From Hemerocallis citrina (taxonomy: Eukaryota > Streptophyta > Magnoliopsida > Asparagales > Asphodelaceae): 64,000 bases of DNA. Positions within the stretch are counted from its first letter, which is position 1. Each line of letters starts with the position of its first letter. This document shows positions 23,654 to 37,664 of this stretch, piece after piece. Both the position numbers and the translations under genes were made by a program. Under the pieces are notes generated by a model that made no database searches, was not told the DNA's origin, and was given only the letters and a program-made list of their open reading frames with translations. The stretch covers positions 71,893,469 through 71,957,468 of the forward strand of contig CM030366.1 of the NCBI GenBank assembly GCA_017893485.1, written 5' to 3'.

Positions 23654-26600
23654 TGTAACCTCTGTTTTCCATTTTATGTATTTTTTTGAGTGTATTTTCT
23701 TTTCCTTGTATTTGATTTGTCTTGTATCTCTTTTGGACCATATATTGGATCTTTATTCTCAATATATTCATCTATTTGGTTTTTCGTCCTTTTATTTGAT
23801 CTTTCAATTCAATTATCTGTCTATTCTTCCATCTCTGGTTGGTCGAACTTTTGTTTTGATCCCCATTATTTTATGTGTTCATGTCATATTTTATTTGACT
23901 CATTTTGTTCCCCATCTCTTCATTGGATTTTTTTATTGATGTCTTATAGTCATTATTTCTATTTGGATCCATTAAACCCCAAAAACCCAATTTAAATCCT
24001 ATTATACTTAATGGATCTTTCTTATCTTAACTCATCCCCATTCCCTAATACCCTATTCTAATAACCATTACCCTATTTTGTACCCACCTAAAGACCCAAA
24101 CCCATTAACTAAATCACCAACCTATTATACTACCCACATCCGCACTCCCATTTGACCCGTTATCACCCTACTGTGCCGCCTCCACCTTCCTCTAACCATA
24201 AATACTTTAACCCATATTTAAACCCCCCTACTCCATGCAGTCGACGTCTCTATCTCTCTTTTTCCCCTCTGCCCTCTCTCGTCTCTCTCCCGAGCTGCTG
24301 CAACCCCCCGACCTCCAAACCACCTTCCCGTGCTTCCGCCCTCCTCTGGGCGCAACGCAGCCGACCCCGTTTCCCCAGTCTCTTTCTTCCTGTCGTCGGC
24401 AGCAGCATCTTTACATCGCCACTGTGCTCCCGACCTGCCTCCTCTCCACTGCAGACAGCCGGCAACAACTGTATGGTGACCCCCTGGCCGTTTTCCCCTC
24501 CGACGCCAAGTGACAGCCGCGACAGCAACAGTAGTGAGCCATTGCCATCATTCTTGCTGTTGTCTAGTTGGTGTGCATGCGTATCGCCCATGCACGTGCT
24601 ATTGTGGTTGTGTAGTTCTTGTTCTTGGTTTGTGGTGATTCGTGTTCGTCGTTCTCTCGTGTTCGTGCCCCGGGAATCCGTTCCCGTTATTCTTGCTTTG
24701 CTCCGTTTCGTCATCAGTTATAAGGCAAGTAACTTGTATTTTTTTCTTTGTGTAATACAAGTACTAAATACCACCTGTAGTGTAGTTGGGTTCTAGAGAC
24801 AATTTGTGTGTGAATTCCCTTATTGATCTTGCCTCTATTGTGTTGATGTGACCATAGTTGCCTCGCGACATACATGGCATGAAATAATATAGGATTGACC
24901 ACTTCTTATTGTATATATGTGTGTTGTTCATATGATATCATGTGCTCGTTCGTGTTATTCGTGATAGACTTGTTGTGGATTTGTGATATACCCCATACCA
25001 TGTTGCTTGGACACCTAGTACCCTATATTGCATGTTTGGTTGTGTTTTTGATGAGTTCTATGTGAACTAGTGGATTTTGTGCATATGATATATTTTCAGT
25101 TTTGTCGGTTTTCCCATTTTGATCAGTATTTTAGACCCTATTAAGGTCAGTATTTGAAAATATTTTGTGAACATGATTTGTAGAGAATTCTGTCTATTTT
25201 ATAACCCTTTTGACGGATCTCAGTTTTGAATTATGGTTTGTGAGTTATGTGTCACGCCCCGCTTTCCAAAAGAGAATACGAAATACGGATACTCCACAAA
25301 AGCCCAGCGAAATAATTTTCATCATTCATAAGCTGTTCGAGAATCTTTACAACATTTCACAAGAATAATCAGAGTCGGAAGCAAAAGAATCAACCAACAT
25401 GCATACATGAACCAAAATACCAACAAGAATACTTGATACCAAAATATATTAATCTCAAATAATCATGATCAGAATAAGTCAAATATCTTGGATCACATTG
25501 CCCAAATAAAAAAATAAATCTAACTATCATAATACAATTGTTCAAGCAAGCTATAAGAAATAATAATGATAGATCCAGCATTAATACTTCATGTCACCAA
25601 TGCCATCTGGAACCTGTTCTCCAAAATCTGCAATTTAACAATTGCAGGAATAGAAAAAAGAAAACAAACTCCCATCAATACAAGTTACGGGCCGCTTGTA
25701 ATGCATGATACAAGTACAAGAAAAACTAACTAATAACATGGAATAAGCATGATAGCAAAACATGACAACAAGCATTGAGTAGCATGTATCAAGTGTCAAG
25801 TGAACAAGTATCATGTAAACATGTATCAAGTGTCAAGTATCATGTAAACAGGTAGCAAGTATCAAATATCAAGTCTCATGTGATCATGTAGCAAGTGTCA
25901 AGTAAGCATGTATCATGTTCAAGTATCATGTATCAAGTCTTGTATTATTACTATCTAGGTAGCACTTCGTGCATCCCGGTTTTTACTACATGGTTGCTAC
26001 AACAAACAGTTTCGGTTTAGATTTCATAGTGAATTATAGAGGGCAGTGTACTCAGGGACAAGCTCTCAAGTAAACAAGCTCCAAGAAAACAAGTATCAAG
26101 CTCTAAGTAACCAAATAACAAGCTGCAAACAAGCTCCACATAACCAAATAACAAGCTTCAAACAAGCTCCAAATACCCAAAATATCAAGCTCTGTATCAA
26201 GTGTGCAAGTACAAGTAATCACGTGTCAAGCTCTAAATAACCAAATATCAAGCTCCAAATATCACGTAGAATCAATAGATCCTCTTCCGAGTACACGTTT
26301 TTGTATTTCCACTACTAGATCTTTCCCTTAAACCCCGGCTTGGTTATTTATTATTATTATCAAACAATCATGTATGTATCACGAACAGGGCAAGTATAAT
26401 ATGGCATGATCAAATAACAAGTTCAAGTTGCAAGATAAATATGTACGGGTGCAAGATAACACATAAAAGGATAAAATAACCAAATTTCTAGTTCAGGACA
26501 ACAAGACCATACTGTAGTAAAACTAAAATTCCGGTGTTATAAACATGCAAATCTGAATCTGTCGAAAGGTATAGAAAATAGACTCCTAACCGAATCTAGC

Positions 26601-29600
26601 AAATATAAATAAGCCATATAGTAATTCACAAAACATAACTCAAAACTGATTTGAACCCAGAAAATACGTTCAACCGGAAATCAGTAACTCGAATTCAAAG
26701 TCAGGAAAACAGCATCAAAACACCTCAAATAAATTCAGAAAAAATCTGAGGTATTTCCCTATATGTCTAGTATCAGAATATAAAGTTTCATAATTTTGCA
26801 GTAAGACTAGTTTAGTTAAAAAAAATTAGAAAACATCAAGGCACGATAGTTTGGCAAATCTGGAATTCCCAACATTGCTGTATGAAAACTGTAATATCTC
26901 TCAAACCGTGAAACGAAATCCAAATCCGCCAAAGGGAGAAGAAAATAGAAAAAATAAGCAAACTTTCATATTTCATAAATATTTTTCATATAGGAAAAGG
27001 AACTATGGTGAAAATATACTTCTTTACAGAACAGCGAGCAAAATCCAGCAAGTATAATTTTTATTCGAAAGCATGAAACGGTATGTAAATATTATCAAAT
27101 AAATCCACCAAAACTCTGGATAATCCCTAATAAAGTATAGAAATTCTTTCCAAAATTTCAGTTCAAAATAATATATTTAGCACTAGTATCAAAATAGTTT
27201 AGTCATTGAAATCTTCAAGAAACGAAATCCGAAAATATAATACATCTCTGTAGTAAAACAATCATATCTCACACATATGAAAACGAAATCGATCAAGATC
27301 AGAAATTTTGGAAAGAAGACGTATTTCTCTAAAAATCATGTTTAATGCTGAAGTTAAGATACTGACCTTAATATGGTCTAAAATAGCAATCAAAACGGAT
27401 TATCGACAAAATACAGATTTTCCTTTTAACAACAAATCAACATACAACATACAAAACTCGTTCCAAACACAACCAAACATGTTATAGAGTCTACTAAGTG
27501 TCCAAACATCATGAAATAGGGTATATGGCATGTCCATAACAAGTATATCACATAGATCCAAACAAACACACGATTTCTCATAATTATCCCACAAATATAA
27601 TCACATCAAGAACGGTCAAAACCTAAGTTATTTTATATCAAATTTGTATCGCGAGGTAACTATGGTCAATAGCACTATAGGGACAATACTTATCAAGATA
27701 CATCACACACGAGTTTGCTCTGGAACCCAACTACACTACAAGCAGAATTTATGACTTGTATCATACAAAGAAATTGAGTACAAGTTACTTGCCTGAGAGA
27801 CGACGATGGGAACGGCACAGAAGCAAGGATGACAGGAACGGCACAGAAGCAAGGATATCGGGAACGGATTTTCGGGCAATGATCTCAACAAACGGATCGA
27901 ACACGAACCACGAACCACCAACGAACCCACGAACCAAAATGAATCACACGAACCAAGACGAACCCACAAACACAAGCACACGAACACCACGACTACCCGA
28001 GATCCAACATGCGCACACCAACACAAAGAGAGAGACGAGGCTGGGGAAACGACGGCAAGCGGCGAGGGAAAACAGCACGGTGCTGCACTGACCTTGTGCA
28101 TCGGCGGAAGGAGTGCACAGCACTTGGGTGTTGTGCTGCTGTTGCCGAAGGAGCACAGACAGGGAGATGCAGGGGCACCGGCTGATGGAGAAAGAGAGGC
28201 AGGGTGTGCCGCTACTGCTGTTGCTGCATCGGAGAGGCAGCACAGGAGGTCGACTGAACACCACAGAGAGGACGGCATGACACTGGGCATGCCTGGCTGC
28301 CGGCAATGCCGCTCTGGCTGCGTCGCAGTGGAAGGAGAGAAGGGCAAATGGGGGACGAGGATGGGTTGTCGAGAGAGAGAGTGGAGCACAAGCGGATGGG
28401 GTTGCGACTGGGGAGGTGGTCAGGAGTAAGGGAAGAAGACAAGAGGTGCAGTAGGGAACGGAGAGGGGGAGACGAGGCGGCTGGTAAGGGGAAGGTGAAA
28501 AGGCAATGCATGTGTTTAAATAGGCAGAGTTAGGGTTTAAGGGATGTAGGGTTGGGGTAACGGGTGTTATTAGGGTGGTTAACGGGTAGGGTTTGGGTTA
28601 GGGAATAAATGGGTTTATGGGTTGACTGTGTATATAGGAGATAGGATAATGGGTTTAAAACCGATGGGTATTGGGTTGGAGTTTGGGATTAGTTAATACG
28701 GTAATGGGTTGAGTGAGTTTAAATGGGTAGAATCCAATAGGGTTTTAGGATGATTAAATCCAATAGAAAATATTTATAAAAATATTAAATAAAAATATGA
28801 TCTATATAAAAAATGTAATTTGCATTACACTGTAGAGTTTATTTGAAATAACTACAAATACCATTAGTAATTAAAAGTGGATTTTTAATAACCAGTCAAA
28901 ATATCAATAATAACCATAATTCTAATAAAAATAATAATAATAAGAGTAATAATAACAAAAAAATAAGAATTGTATTAAAATATAAAAATCATAGAAAATA
29001 TTTACAATTAAAGTTATTGATCGAAAACATATTTTAATAGGAGATCTAATAATACGATTTGACAAAAGAATTTGAAAACCGAAAAAAATAATTTGCAAAA
29101 ATTTTAAATACAGAAAATACACAAAAATACGTATTTGAGAAAACAGGGTTACATTATGTCTATTTTACTACATAGGTGTAGAGAAGTTTCCAGATTGTGT
29201 TTTCTATGAATTCTGAAGAATAATCTATTTTTATCATGATGTTAAAAGTATTATTTTGATCCCATATTTTGCACAGTATAACTAGACTTGATTTGGATTA
29301 ACCCTAAATTTTTGTGGATTTATTTGATAAGTTTTACAAACTATACTATGTTTCCAAACAATTACTTTACTAGCAGAGATTTTTCATACTGTTCAGTAAA
29401 GAACCTGATTTTTGACCTAATTCTACTTGTCTCTAAAATCTTTCTGAATATGAAAGTTATCCTATTGTATCTATTTTATCATCATTTTGACGGATTTGAA
29501 TTTGGATTTATGGTTTGTGAGATATTGTTGTTTTCGTACTGCAGTATTTGTGATTTCAGATTTACAAAACTGCTGCATCTTAATGTTTTCTGATTTTACT

Positions 29601-31124
29601 TGACTACTTTATTTATATTGAAAAATTATGGAACTTTATTTTTTGTTACTAAACATATAGGGGAACATTCCAAATTGTTCGTGTATTTAATTAATGATTT
29701 TTCATGCCGTTTTCCTAACTTTGAATACGATCTTCTGATTTCTGGCTGAATATATTTTCTGATTCCAATTCAGTTTTGAGTTATGTTTTTGTGAAATACT
29801 ATATGACTTATATATATTTGCTGGATTCGGCCGGGAGTCTATTTTCCAGATTCTTTGACAAATCCAGATTTGCATGTTTGTAGCAACAGAAATCCTTGTT
29901 TTAGTGCAGTACTGTCTTTCTGTCCTGAACTAGAATTTTCGCTGTTTAAATCTTTTATGAATTATCTTTCACCTATGCATATTTATTCTTCATCCTGAAC
30001 TTGTTACTTGATCATGCCATGTTATTCTTTCCATATTTTGTACACGCACATGCTTGTTTGATAGTAATAATAATAAATAACCAAGCCGGGGTTTAAAGGA
30101 AAGATCTAATAATGGATAATATAGAAACGTGTACTTGGAAGGGGATCTACAGATCCTACGTGATGACTTGATACATGCTACTTGACACGAGATTACTTGA
30201 CACTTTCGCGCAAGACACGTGATTACTTGTCACTTGCACAACTTGACACGTGATACACGATACATGATACATGATACTTGGAGCTTGGAGCTCGATTACT
30301 TGATACTTGTCCTTGAGTACATTGTCCTCTATGGTCCACTATGAAATCTAAAGCAAAACTGTTAGAATGTAGCAACCATGTAGTAAAAATTGGGATGCAT
30401 GAAGTGCTACCTAGATAGTAATAACTACAAGACTTGACCATGACACTCGAACATGATACTTGATACTTGACTGCATGATACATGATACTTGATACACGAC
30501 ACTTGCTACATGTTTTCATGATACTTAATACTTGTTGCTTGTTTACATGATACTTGTTCACTTGACACTTGTTACATGCTACTTACACTTGTTCATCTTG
30601 CCATGATAGTTGTTCTACTTTGTTATAATGTCTATTCCGTGTTATTAGTTGTTTATTCCATGTGCTTGTATCCTACACTACAAGCAGTCCGCAACTTGCA
30701 TAGATGGGAGTTTGTTTTCTTTTTCCTATTCCTGTAATTTATTTAATTGTAGACCAGGATGATCAGCTGCCAGATGGAGTTGGTGATATGAGATATTAGT
30801 GCTGAAATTTGCTATTATTATTTCTTGTTGCTTGTTTGAACAATTGTATTTTGTACTTGGATTTATCTTTATTTGGGCAATATGATCCGGAAAATTGACT
30901 TATTCAGATCAGGATTATTTGATATTAATATATTTTGTTTCAAGTATTCTTTTTGATATTTTGATTCATATGTACATGCTTGGTTGATTCTTTTGTTTCT
31001 GACTCTGATTATTCTTGTAAAATGTTGTAAAAATTTCGAACAGCTTATGGATGATAAAAATCATTTGCTGGACTTAGTCACGTATCTGTATTCCGTATTC
31101 CTTTTTGGAAAGCGGGGCATGACA
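23654..31124 (+). repeat. 3' LTR of element A, split by solo LTR G
   Basis: Starts TGTAACCTCTGTTTTCC and ends GGAAAGCGGGGCATGACA. Own sequence 23654-25249 and 29159-31124, about 3.56 kb. It has the empty site of the MITE present in the 5' LTR and 177 bp missing from that copy (about 24380-24556). Confidence 0.9.
25250..29153 (-). mobile_element. Solo LTR G, antisense, inside the 3' LTR of A, TSD ttatg
   Basis: Plus-strand start TGTCACGCCCCGCTTTCC, end AAACAGGGTTACA. Perfect duplication ttatg at 25245-25249 and 29154-29158. 3904 bp. Carries the family blocks in reverse, for example GTACAAGTTACTTGCCTGA (27780) and CTTAAACCCCGGCTTGG (26325). The GC-rich open frames on both strands at 27736-28533 are the leader of this LTR and resemble no protein I recognise. 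Confidence 0.92.
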
Positions 31125-33967
31125 TTGTGTGTGTGCACGTGCGTCTCGTGTACACGTGTTTCGGTTGGTGTGGATTCTCGTCTCCTGTTCGTTCGTGTTC
31201 GTTGTTCGGGATCGGTTCCCGTTATTCTAATCTTCATCTTTGTTTCCATCGTCTTCATATCAAGCAAGTAGCTTGTATGCGTTCTTTTTGTCATACAAGT
31301 TAAATACTGTAAGTAGTCTCGCATGAATTGGTTAGTACCCTCATGATGACTATATATGTTAGTTGATCCGTTCCTTCATCTCTTGATCATGAGTAGTTCA
31401 CAATAGTTGACACTGTTGCATGAAAATATTTAGATTAGAGTGGACATCTTGACTAGATGTTTGATTGTGACACATTATATGTTGTAGTAACTGTATATGG
31501 ATGTTTTATTAGATTTGATCTCTTATTATAGATTGTTTGTTCACATACCATGCTGATTTGAATAGCCTATATGTCATGCTTTGTATGATATCTTAGTTTT
31601 GGATCATTTGCACTTAAACTATTTGATAAAATGCATAAAATAACTTTTGTTTTACTGCTGCCCTATTTTTATACAGTAATTTCGACCCTGTTAACATCAG
31701 TAAACGGAATAAGTTTGTGAACATGATTTGTAGCCTTCGTTTTCTAGTTTTCATAACCTTCGATGGATCTGAATTCCGATTTTCGCTACATGAGTTATTG
31801 TTGTTTTACTGTAGTCATATCATATATTCCAGATTCTGAACTATATGTATTCTGTATGAAATATTATTTTAAAACTGATATTAAAAGTAGAATTTGAACT
31901 CTATATTTTGTTGAGTATGTTTAGACATGATTGGGATCAATCCATAACTTTTTTGGAATTAATTAATGACATTTGTATCTCATTTCAAGCTTAAGAAACC
32001 AAACGATATATTTCAAACTGCATGCTACCCAGTAAAGAATTATGTTTTCAACCTGATTCTATTCATTTTTGATGAAAACTTTGTGAATATGAATTGTAGC
32101 CTGATTTGTCTATTTTATCATAATTTTGACGGATTTGGATTTCGAAGTATATTTTATGAATTATCTATATTTTGGTGTTGCTGTGTCTGAACTTTCAAAA
32201 TTGAGATTTTGTTGCATTACTTTGTTTTCTCAATTTTATTGACTACACTATCTGTGATATAATTTCATGCTATTTTATATTTTGAGACTAGATATGTTAG
32301 GAAATCTTCCAGATTTTTCTCAGATTTAATTATGATGATTTTAAACTCCTTTCATGCTTATAAACAAGATTTTGCATTTTCTAGCTGAACATAACTTCTG
32401 TATTAAACTCTGTTTTCAACCCTATTTCTGTGGCTGATATATGACTTGTATATATGCACTGGATTCGGCAGAGAGTCTAGTTTCCAGATTTTCTAACGGA
32501 TCTAGATTTGCAGTTCTGTAGCAACGGAAATCTCAGATTTGGTACAATAGTGTCTTGCTATCCAGAACTAAAAATTTCGTAGTTTTGAATGTTATGAGTT
32601 GTTTTTGTTGTTGTTTGTGCTTCCTATTCATCTTAGACTTATCCTTTGACCTTGCAATTTCTTAAGACCTGTTTGTGTTGTTCACATCTATTTAATAATG
32701 AAAAATAATCAAGCCGGGGTTTTTAAGGAAAAAGAGCTAGTAGTGGACAATATTGAAATACGTATTCAGAAGGGAACTCGTTTTTTCCACTGTTTATTGT
32801 CGTACCTACTGTTTTTCTCTGGATGCATGAGGGCATGATCCATGACATCGTTACTGTTTGTTATTACTGTTAATGTTACTATTTGTCTGAATATACTGCC
32901 CTATAGATTCCACTACAAAATCTTAAAACGAAACTGTTTGATGTAGCAATCATGTGCTCTAATTTGGGACGCATGAAGTGCTACTTAGATAGTAATGAAC
33001 ATTAGAAATAAGAGTAATTTTTTTCACTGTCATATCTTGTTACTGTTACTATTGACTTTACTGTTACCATTGACTTTACTGTTACTGTTGCACTCTTTAC
33101 TGTTATTATGCCATCTCCTGTTATCCGTAGACTGCCATCCTTGTTGCTTATCACCATGTCAGTACTTCCTGTTTTATTTTAGTTTTTCCCTTTCATTTTT
33201 CTTGCTTTTACAGCTTGCGGCCCAGGAACTTGCATCTAACGGGCATTAGTTTGCTTTTGTTTTGTCCTATGTACCGCCTAAGCAAATTTCGAGGACGAAA
33301 TTTTATTGTAAGGTGGGTAGAATTGTAACCCCCATTCCCGATAATTAGTATTTTCTGCGTATTTTCTATAATTTGAATTTTTCTAAATTATTTTGTACTA
33401 AGTTTGTTTCAGATTTGTATTAAAGTGTTTTTAATCGAAAATTTTATTTATTTCGAATAATTGTGTATTTCGATCTTACTTTCTATTTCTTATTTATCGG
33501 ATATTTATATTTGAGTCTAAAACAAATATATTATTATTATTGTATTATTTTAATCAGTTCATCAAACCCGAATACTATTTTGTTATATAATTTTATTATG
33601 ATTATTAATTGTTACTTCTAATTATTTAATTTATTTTTCATTTCCCGAATTATTTCATTTTCGTATTTGATCTGATTTTTCCTAGCGAATTCCAGTTTAT
33701 TTTCAAGCCCAATTTATATTATATTCGTTTGTATTAATTATTTATTTAACTGGATTTAAATTTTCATTCATGAACTATTTTATCTTTTGTTGGGCTATAT
33801 ATATCTTGCAGATTTTGTTTTTATTGGATTGTGGTTATTTTTTATTTGAACCCTATTGATTTTGATCTATCTCTTAATTGAACCCTAAAACCAAATTTTA
33901 TTTGTTCTTAACCCAAATCCGCTCTTATTGGACCCTAATTCACCAACCCAGTAGCATAATTGTACCC

Positions 33968-33975
33968 TATAAATA
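33968..33975 (+). promoter_or_regulatory. TATA box of LTR C
   Basis: TATAAATA in TACCCTATAAATACAACTC, the same position and context as in LTR B. Confidence 0.6.
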
Positions 33976-34250
33976 CAACTCTAATGCAAACCCTAATTTT
34001 TGCACACAAATCAAAATCCTAGCCGTCTAATCTCTCTCCTATTCTATCTCCTCTCTGTTTCTTTCTCCTCGTCCAAGGTTTTCCAGCCAAAATCCCCCGA
34101 CCCATCTCGAGCGTCTTCCCCGGCCATCCTCCGGCGACCACTACCCCGTCGCCACCTCCCCTCGTCGATGCCGTCTCTCCACAATGCCGGCGCCACCACA
34201 GAACCCCTTACACCTCCTCCCTCTTCCCAGTCCTCGACATTAGCGACGCA

Positions 34251-37200
34251 TGTAACCCATGTTTTTCATTTTTGGTATTTTGGAGTGTATTTTTTATTTT
34301 TGTGTATTATTATATCTCTTGTATTTTTCGGAGTCATATATTGGATTATTTTCAATATATATTCTTTTTCTTTCATTTTTGATCTCCTTATGCTGATTGT
34401 TCGTCGTTTTGTTCTTTTTTTTGCCATTTGAGTTCTATTTCACATTTCTTGGCCTCGTTCATTATTATTAGTTATTTTGGTGATGTGGTGGATTTTTGGT
34501 GGTGATTTGCCAAAATTATGATTTTTGATCCTTAAGGAGATTTTTAAGAGCCATAGAATTCTCTATATATTGTATCCCTATTTAAATTTGACCCAATACC
34601 CATTACCCATTTGTATACCTATTAATTCATATTCATACCCACAACCCATTAACCCAAAATTTAATCCATATATATAACCCTAATCTCCCTTAACCCTAAC
34701 CCTAATCTCTTTTATCTCTCCTACTCTATTCCGGCCCCCTCTCCTATTCTAATTCCGTCTCGACCTGCATCTTCCCCTCAAAATCAGAGCCTCACCATCA
34801 CAAAACCGGCCTCCCATTACAACTATACTCCATACTCCATCCATCCATACAACAAAACCCTACTATTTGCTCACCCTTTCCTCCTTGTGGCCGGCCACCA
34901 TCCAAAACAGCACCATCCACTTCCAAAACAGAGAAAGACCATCCCTTGGCTGTGTTTTTGAAGTGGGTATCATCCACTTTGGATCGTGCAACAAGGAGAT
35001 TGATCGTAGGACATTTTTGATTCGTGGGTTCGCTTAGAAATGCGTGGGAAGGCTATTTTGTTCGTGAGTTTTCTTTCTTGGATTTGTTGCGTCGTATTTC
35101 ACTCCATTAAGAGGCAAGTAACTTGTACATAATTTCATTAGGTTGATACAAGTCAAAAAGTTCACATATAGGGTAGTTGAGACTAGAGACGGCCAAAGAT
35201 TGTATTTTTATTTGTGGGTTTTGTCTCTATTGTGTAAATCATGTCATAGATGACTTAGGATATGAGAATTGATAAGTTGACAATCTAGGTTTACCCAAAA
35301 TACGATTATGATCGTGTATATGACATGTTGCACGCCATGTATTTGATTGATTGCCCATGTGAGAATTATTAGGTTTTGACATATTATAAACATTTCAATA
35401 TGATATTTAGATGATTGGTAGGCTGCGTTTCAAATTTGGACGAGTTTGGTTCATTTTTGTAGAAGTTATGATGTTTCTAAGATGAGTTGTGAAATCTGGG
35501 ATTTCGGGCTGTGTTGTGTTGGTTGCTGTTTTCACCTAGGTTAGAGTCCGAATCTCAATATGGACAACAGTAAATTGTAGAGGACTGAATTTATTTTCTA
35601 ACCCTACTGGTTTCACTGCGTTTGGAGTTCGTGTGAAGGAGATATGATAATTTTGGTGCATGTGTGTCGGTAGTTCCAGATTCAGTTTGGGGTAGATTTT
35701 TGTTAAAAAACTGATTTCAAGATCTAGGTTATACATAATATCAAGGCATAATATTTTGCCCAGTGTTTCATCATGATGTTAGGGACTTTTCAGATTTTTT
35801 TGGTATTTTAAAGATAAGTTTTGAGCGATATTTCATATCCTTTTCTATAATCTACTCTTGCTGTAAAATGCGTGCTGTTCTATGTTAAACCCAGTTTTTG
35901 CCCTATTTCTGTATGGTTTATGAAAATTTATTGTGAGATATGGAAGTTGGATAATTTTATCTATTTTCACGTCGTTTTGGCGGAATTGAATTTCGATGCG
36001 CTGTTTGCGAGATATGTTTGTTTCCGTACAGCAGGGTTGAGAAATTCTAGATTCGACAAAACCATGTTTTGTGTTACTTCTTATTTTTGATGACTTAGCT
36101 ATACTTTCTGGAATATTATAAAATTTATTATTTTGAGTCTATATCTATAGGGAATTACCTCAGATTTTTTGTGGAATTGTTTGATGAGTTTACATGCTGT
36201 TTTTATGTGTTTGAAGTTGTTCTCCTGTTTCCTGACTGTACATGAAATCTGTGTTGAAATGAGTTTTAAGTTGAGATATTGTAAACTAGCATATAACTTT
36301 ATTATACTCGTTAGAAGCGTGTGGATGTCTAGTTTCCAAATCCTTTGACGGATCATGATTTGCATGCCTGTAGCTCTCAGTATACCTGTTTTAGTACAGA
36401 TTGGTCTTGCTGACCTGATTGTAAACATAGGCCATTTTGCTCGTTTGTGACTCTATATTACCTATACTTGCTGATCTGATTTCCTGAGCCTAAACCTGAT
36501 TATACCTGGTTAGTTTGACATTATTTAGTACACACTCATGCCTGTTGATGACCTTACTAATAAAAGTAACTAAGCCAGAGTTTAAGGGAAGATTCTAGTA
36601 GTGGAAAATATAGAAACGTGTACTTGGAAGAGAACTACTGTCCTGCTTACCTGTGTACCTGTACCTGATTGCATGCTTCCCTATAGAAAGGTGTTCTCGA
36701 AAGATAACCACTAGGTTATACCTGTTTCCTGACCCTATCTACATTGCTTCTTATGTAAGAAGGTGTAGAGTAGAAGAGAACCACTAGGTTCTACATGTTC
36801 CTGTTTTCTGTACCTAAGTACACTGCCCTATGGACTCCACTATAAAAATCTTACTAAGCGAAACTGTTTTTTTATAGCAACCATGTAGGGTGGGTTGCAT
36901 GTCGTGTTACCTAGATAGTAAATAACAAGATTTAACATGAATACCTGTATACCTGTTACATGTTTACCTGATACATGATTACCTGTTACCTGATTTACCT
37001 GTTACCTGATTTCCTGATACTTGATACATTTTTACCTGTAGATACACATTTACCTGATTACCTGATAATTATACATGTTTACCTATTTACCTGTTGACTT
37101 GATACTTGACATATGTTACCCTTACCTGTTAGTATACCATGTTGTTAGTTAGTTTCCATGTGCTTGTATCCTACTCTATTTGTGATCCGAACTTGCAATT

Positions 37201-37664
37201 AACGGATACTTGTGTTTTCTCTTTTTCTTTTTCCTGCATTCGATGAATTGCAGATTATGGCAGACAGGTTCAAGATGGTGTTGGAGACTTGCAGTATTAG
37301 TTGCTTTTGACTATTATTATTATTTCTGTTTCATGCTTGAACATTATTTTGTATTCGTGAGACTTGGTTTATTCTGGTATTTTGAGACTTGAATATTATT
37401 TGTAATTGGGCGATGTGACCCAGAATATTGTTTTTTTTTTCAGACTCGGAATTTATTTGAGGATATTATATTTGGTTGCAAGTAAATTTCTGTTGGTAAT
37501 TTATTTCAATTATTCATGAATGGTTGTGCATTTGGATTCTGACTCTGATATTTTCCTGTGATGTGTTGCAAAGATTTCTGAAACAGCTTAAGGATGATAA
37601 TAATCATTCGCTGTGCTTTTGTTACGTGCTCGTATTCCGTATTTTGGGGAAGCAGGGCGTGACA
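34251..37664 (+). mobile_element. Solo LTR D inside LTR C, TSD acgc(a/c)
   Basis: Starts TGTAACCCATGTTTTTC, ends GAAGCAGGGCGTGACA, 3414 bp. Flanks acgca (34246-34250) and acgcc (37665-37669) match in four of five bases. The flanking sequence belongs to the leader of LTR C and is continuous when D is removed. TATA-like TATATATAACCCTAA at about 34670. Confidence 0.8.

Larger units (their letters stand above)
11026..31124 (+). mobile_element. Full-length Tekay-like chromovirus A, TSD ttgtg
   Basis: Complete element with 5' LTR 11026-15162, internal region 15163-23653 and 3' LTR 23654-31124. The duplication is perfect, ttgtg, at 11021-11025 and 31125-31129. It has a Met-initiator-type primer site and the order gag, protease, RT, RNase H, integrase, chromodomain. 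It was later hit by a MITE (11421-12169), an antisense solo LTR in pol (18688-22226) and an antisense solo LTR in the 3' LTR (25250-29153). The two LTRs are roughly 90% alike by eye at their starts, so the insertion is old. Without later insertions it is about 11.9 kb. The polyprotein is full of stops and altered active sites, so it is dead. Confidence 0.92.

Noticed and set aside
27736..28533. GC-rich open frames on both strands, up to 217 codons
   Set aside because: They are the leader region of antisense solo LTR G, overlapping on opposite strands with no recognised motif.
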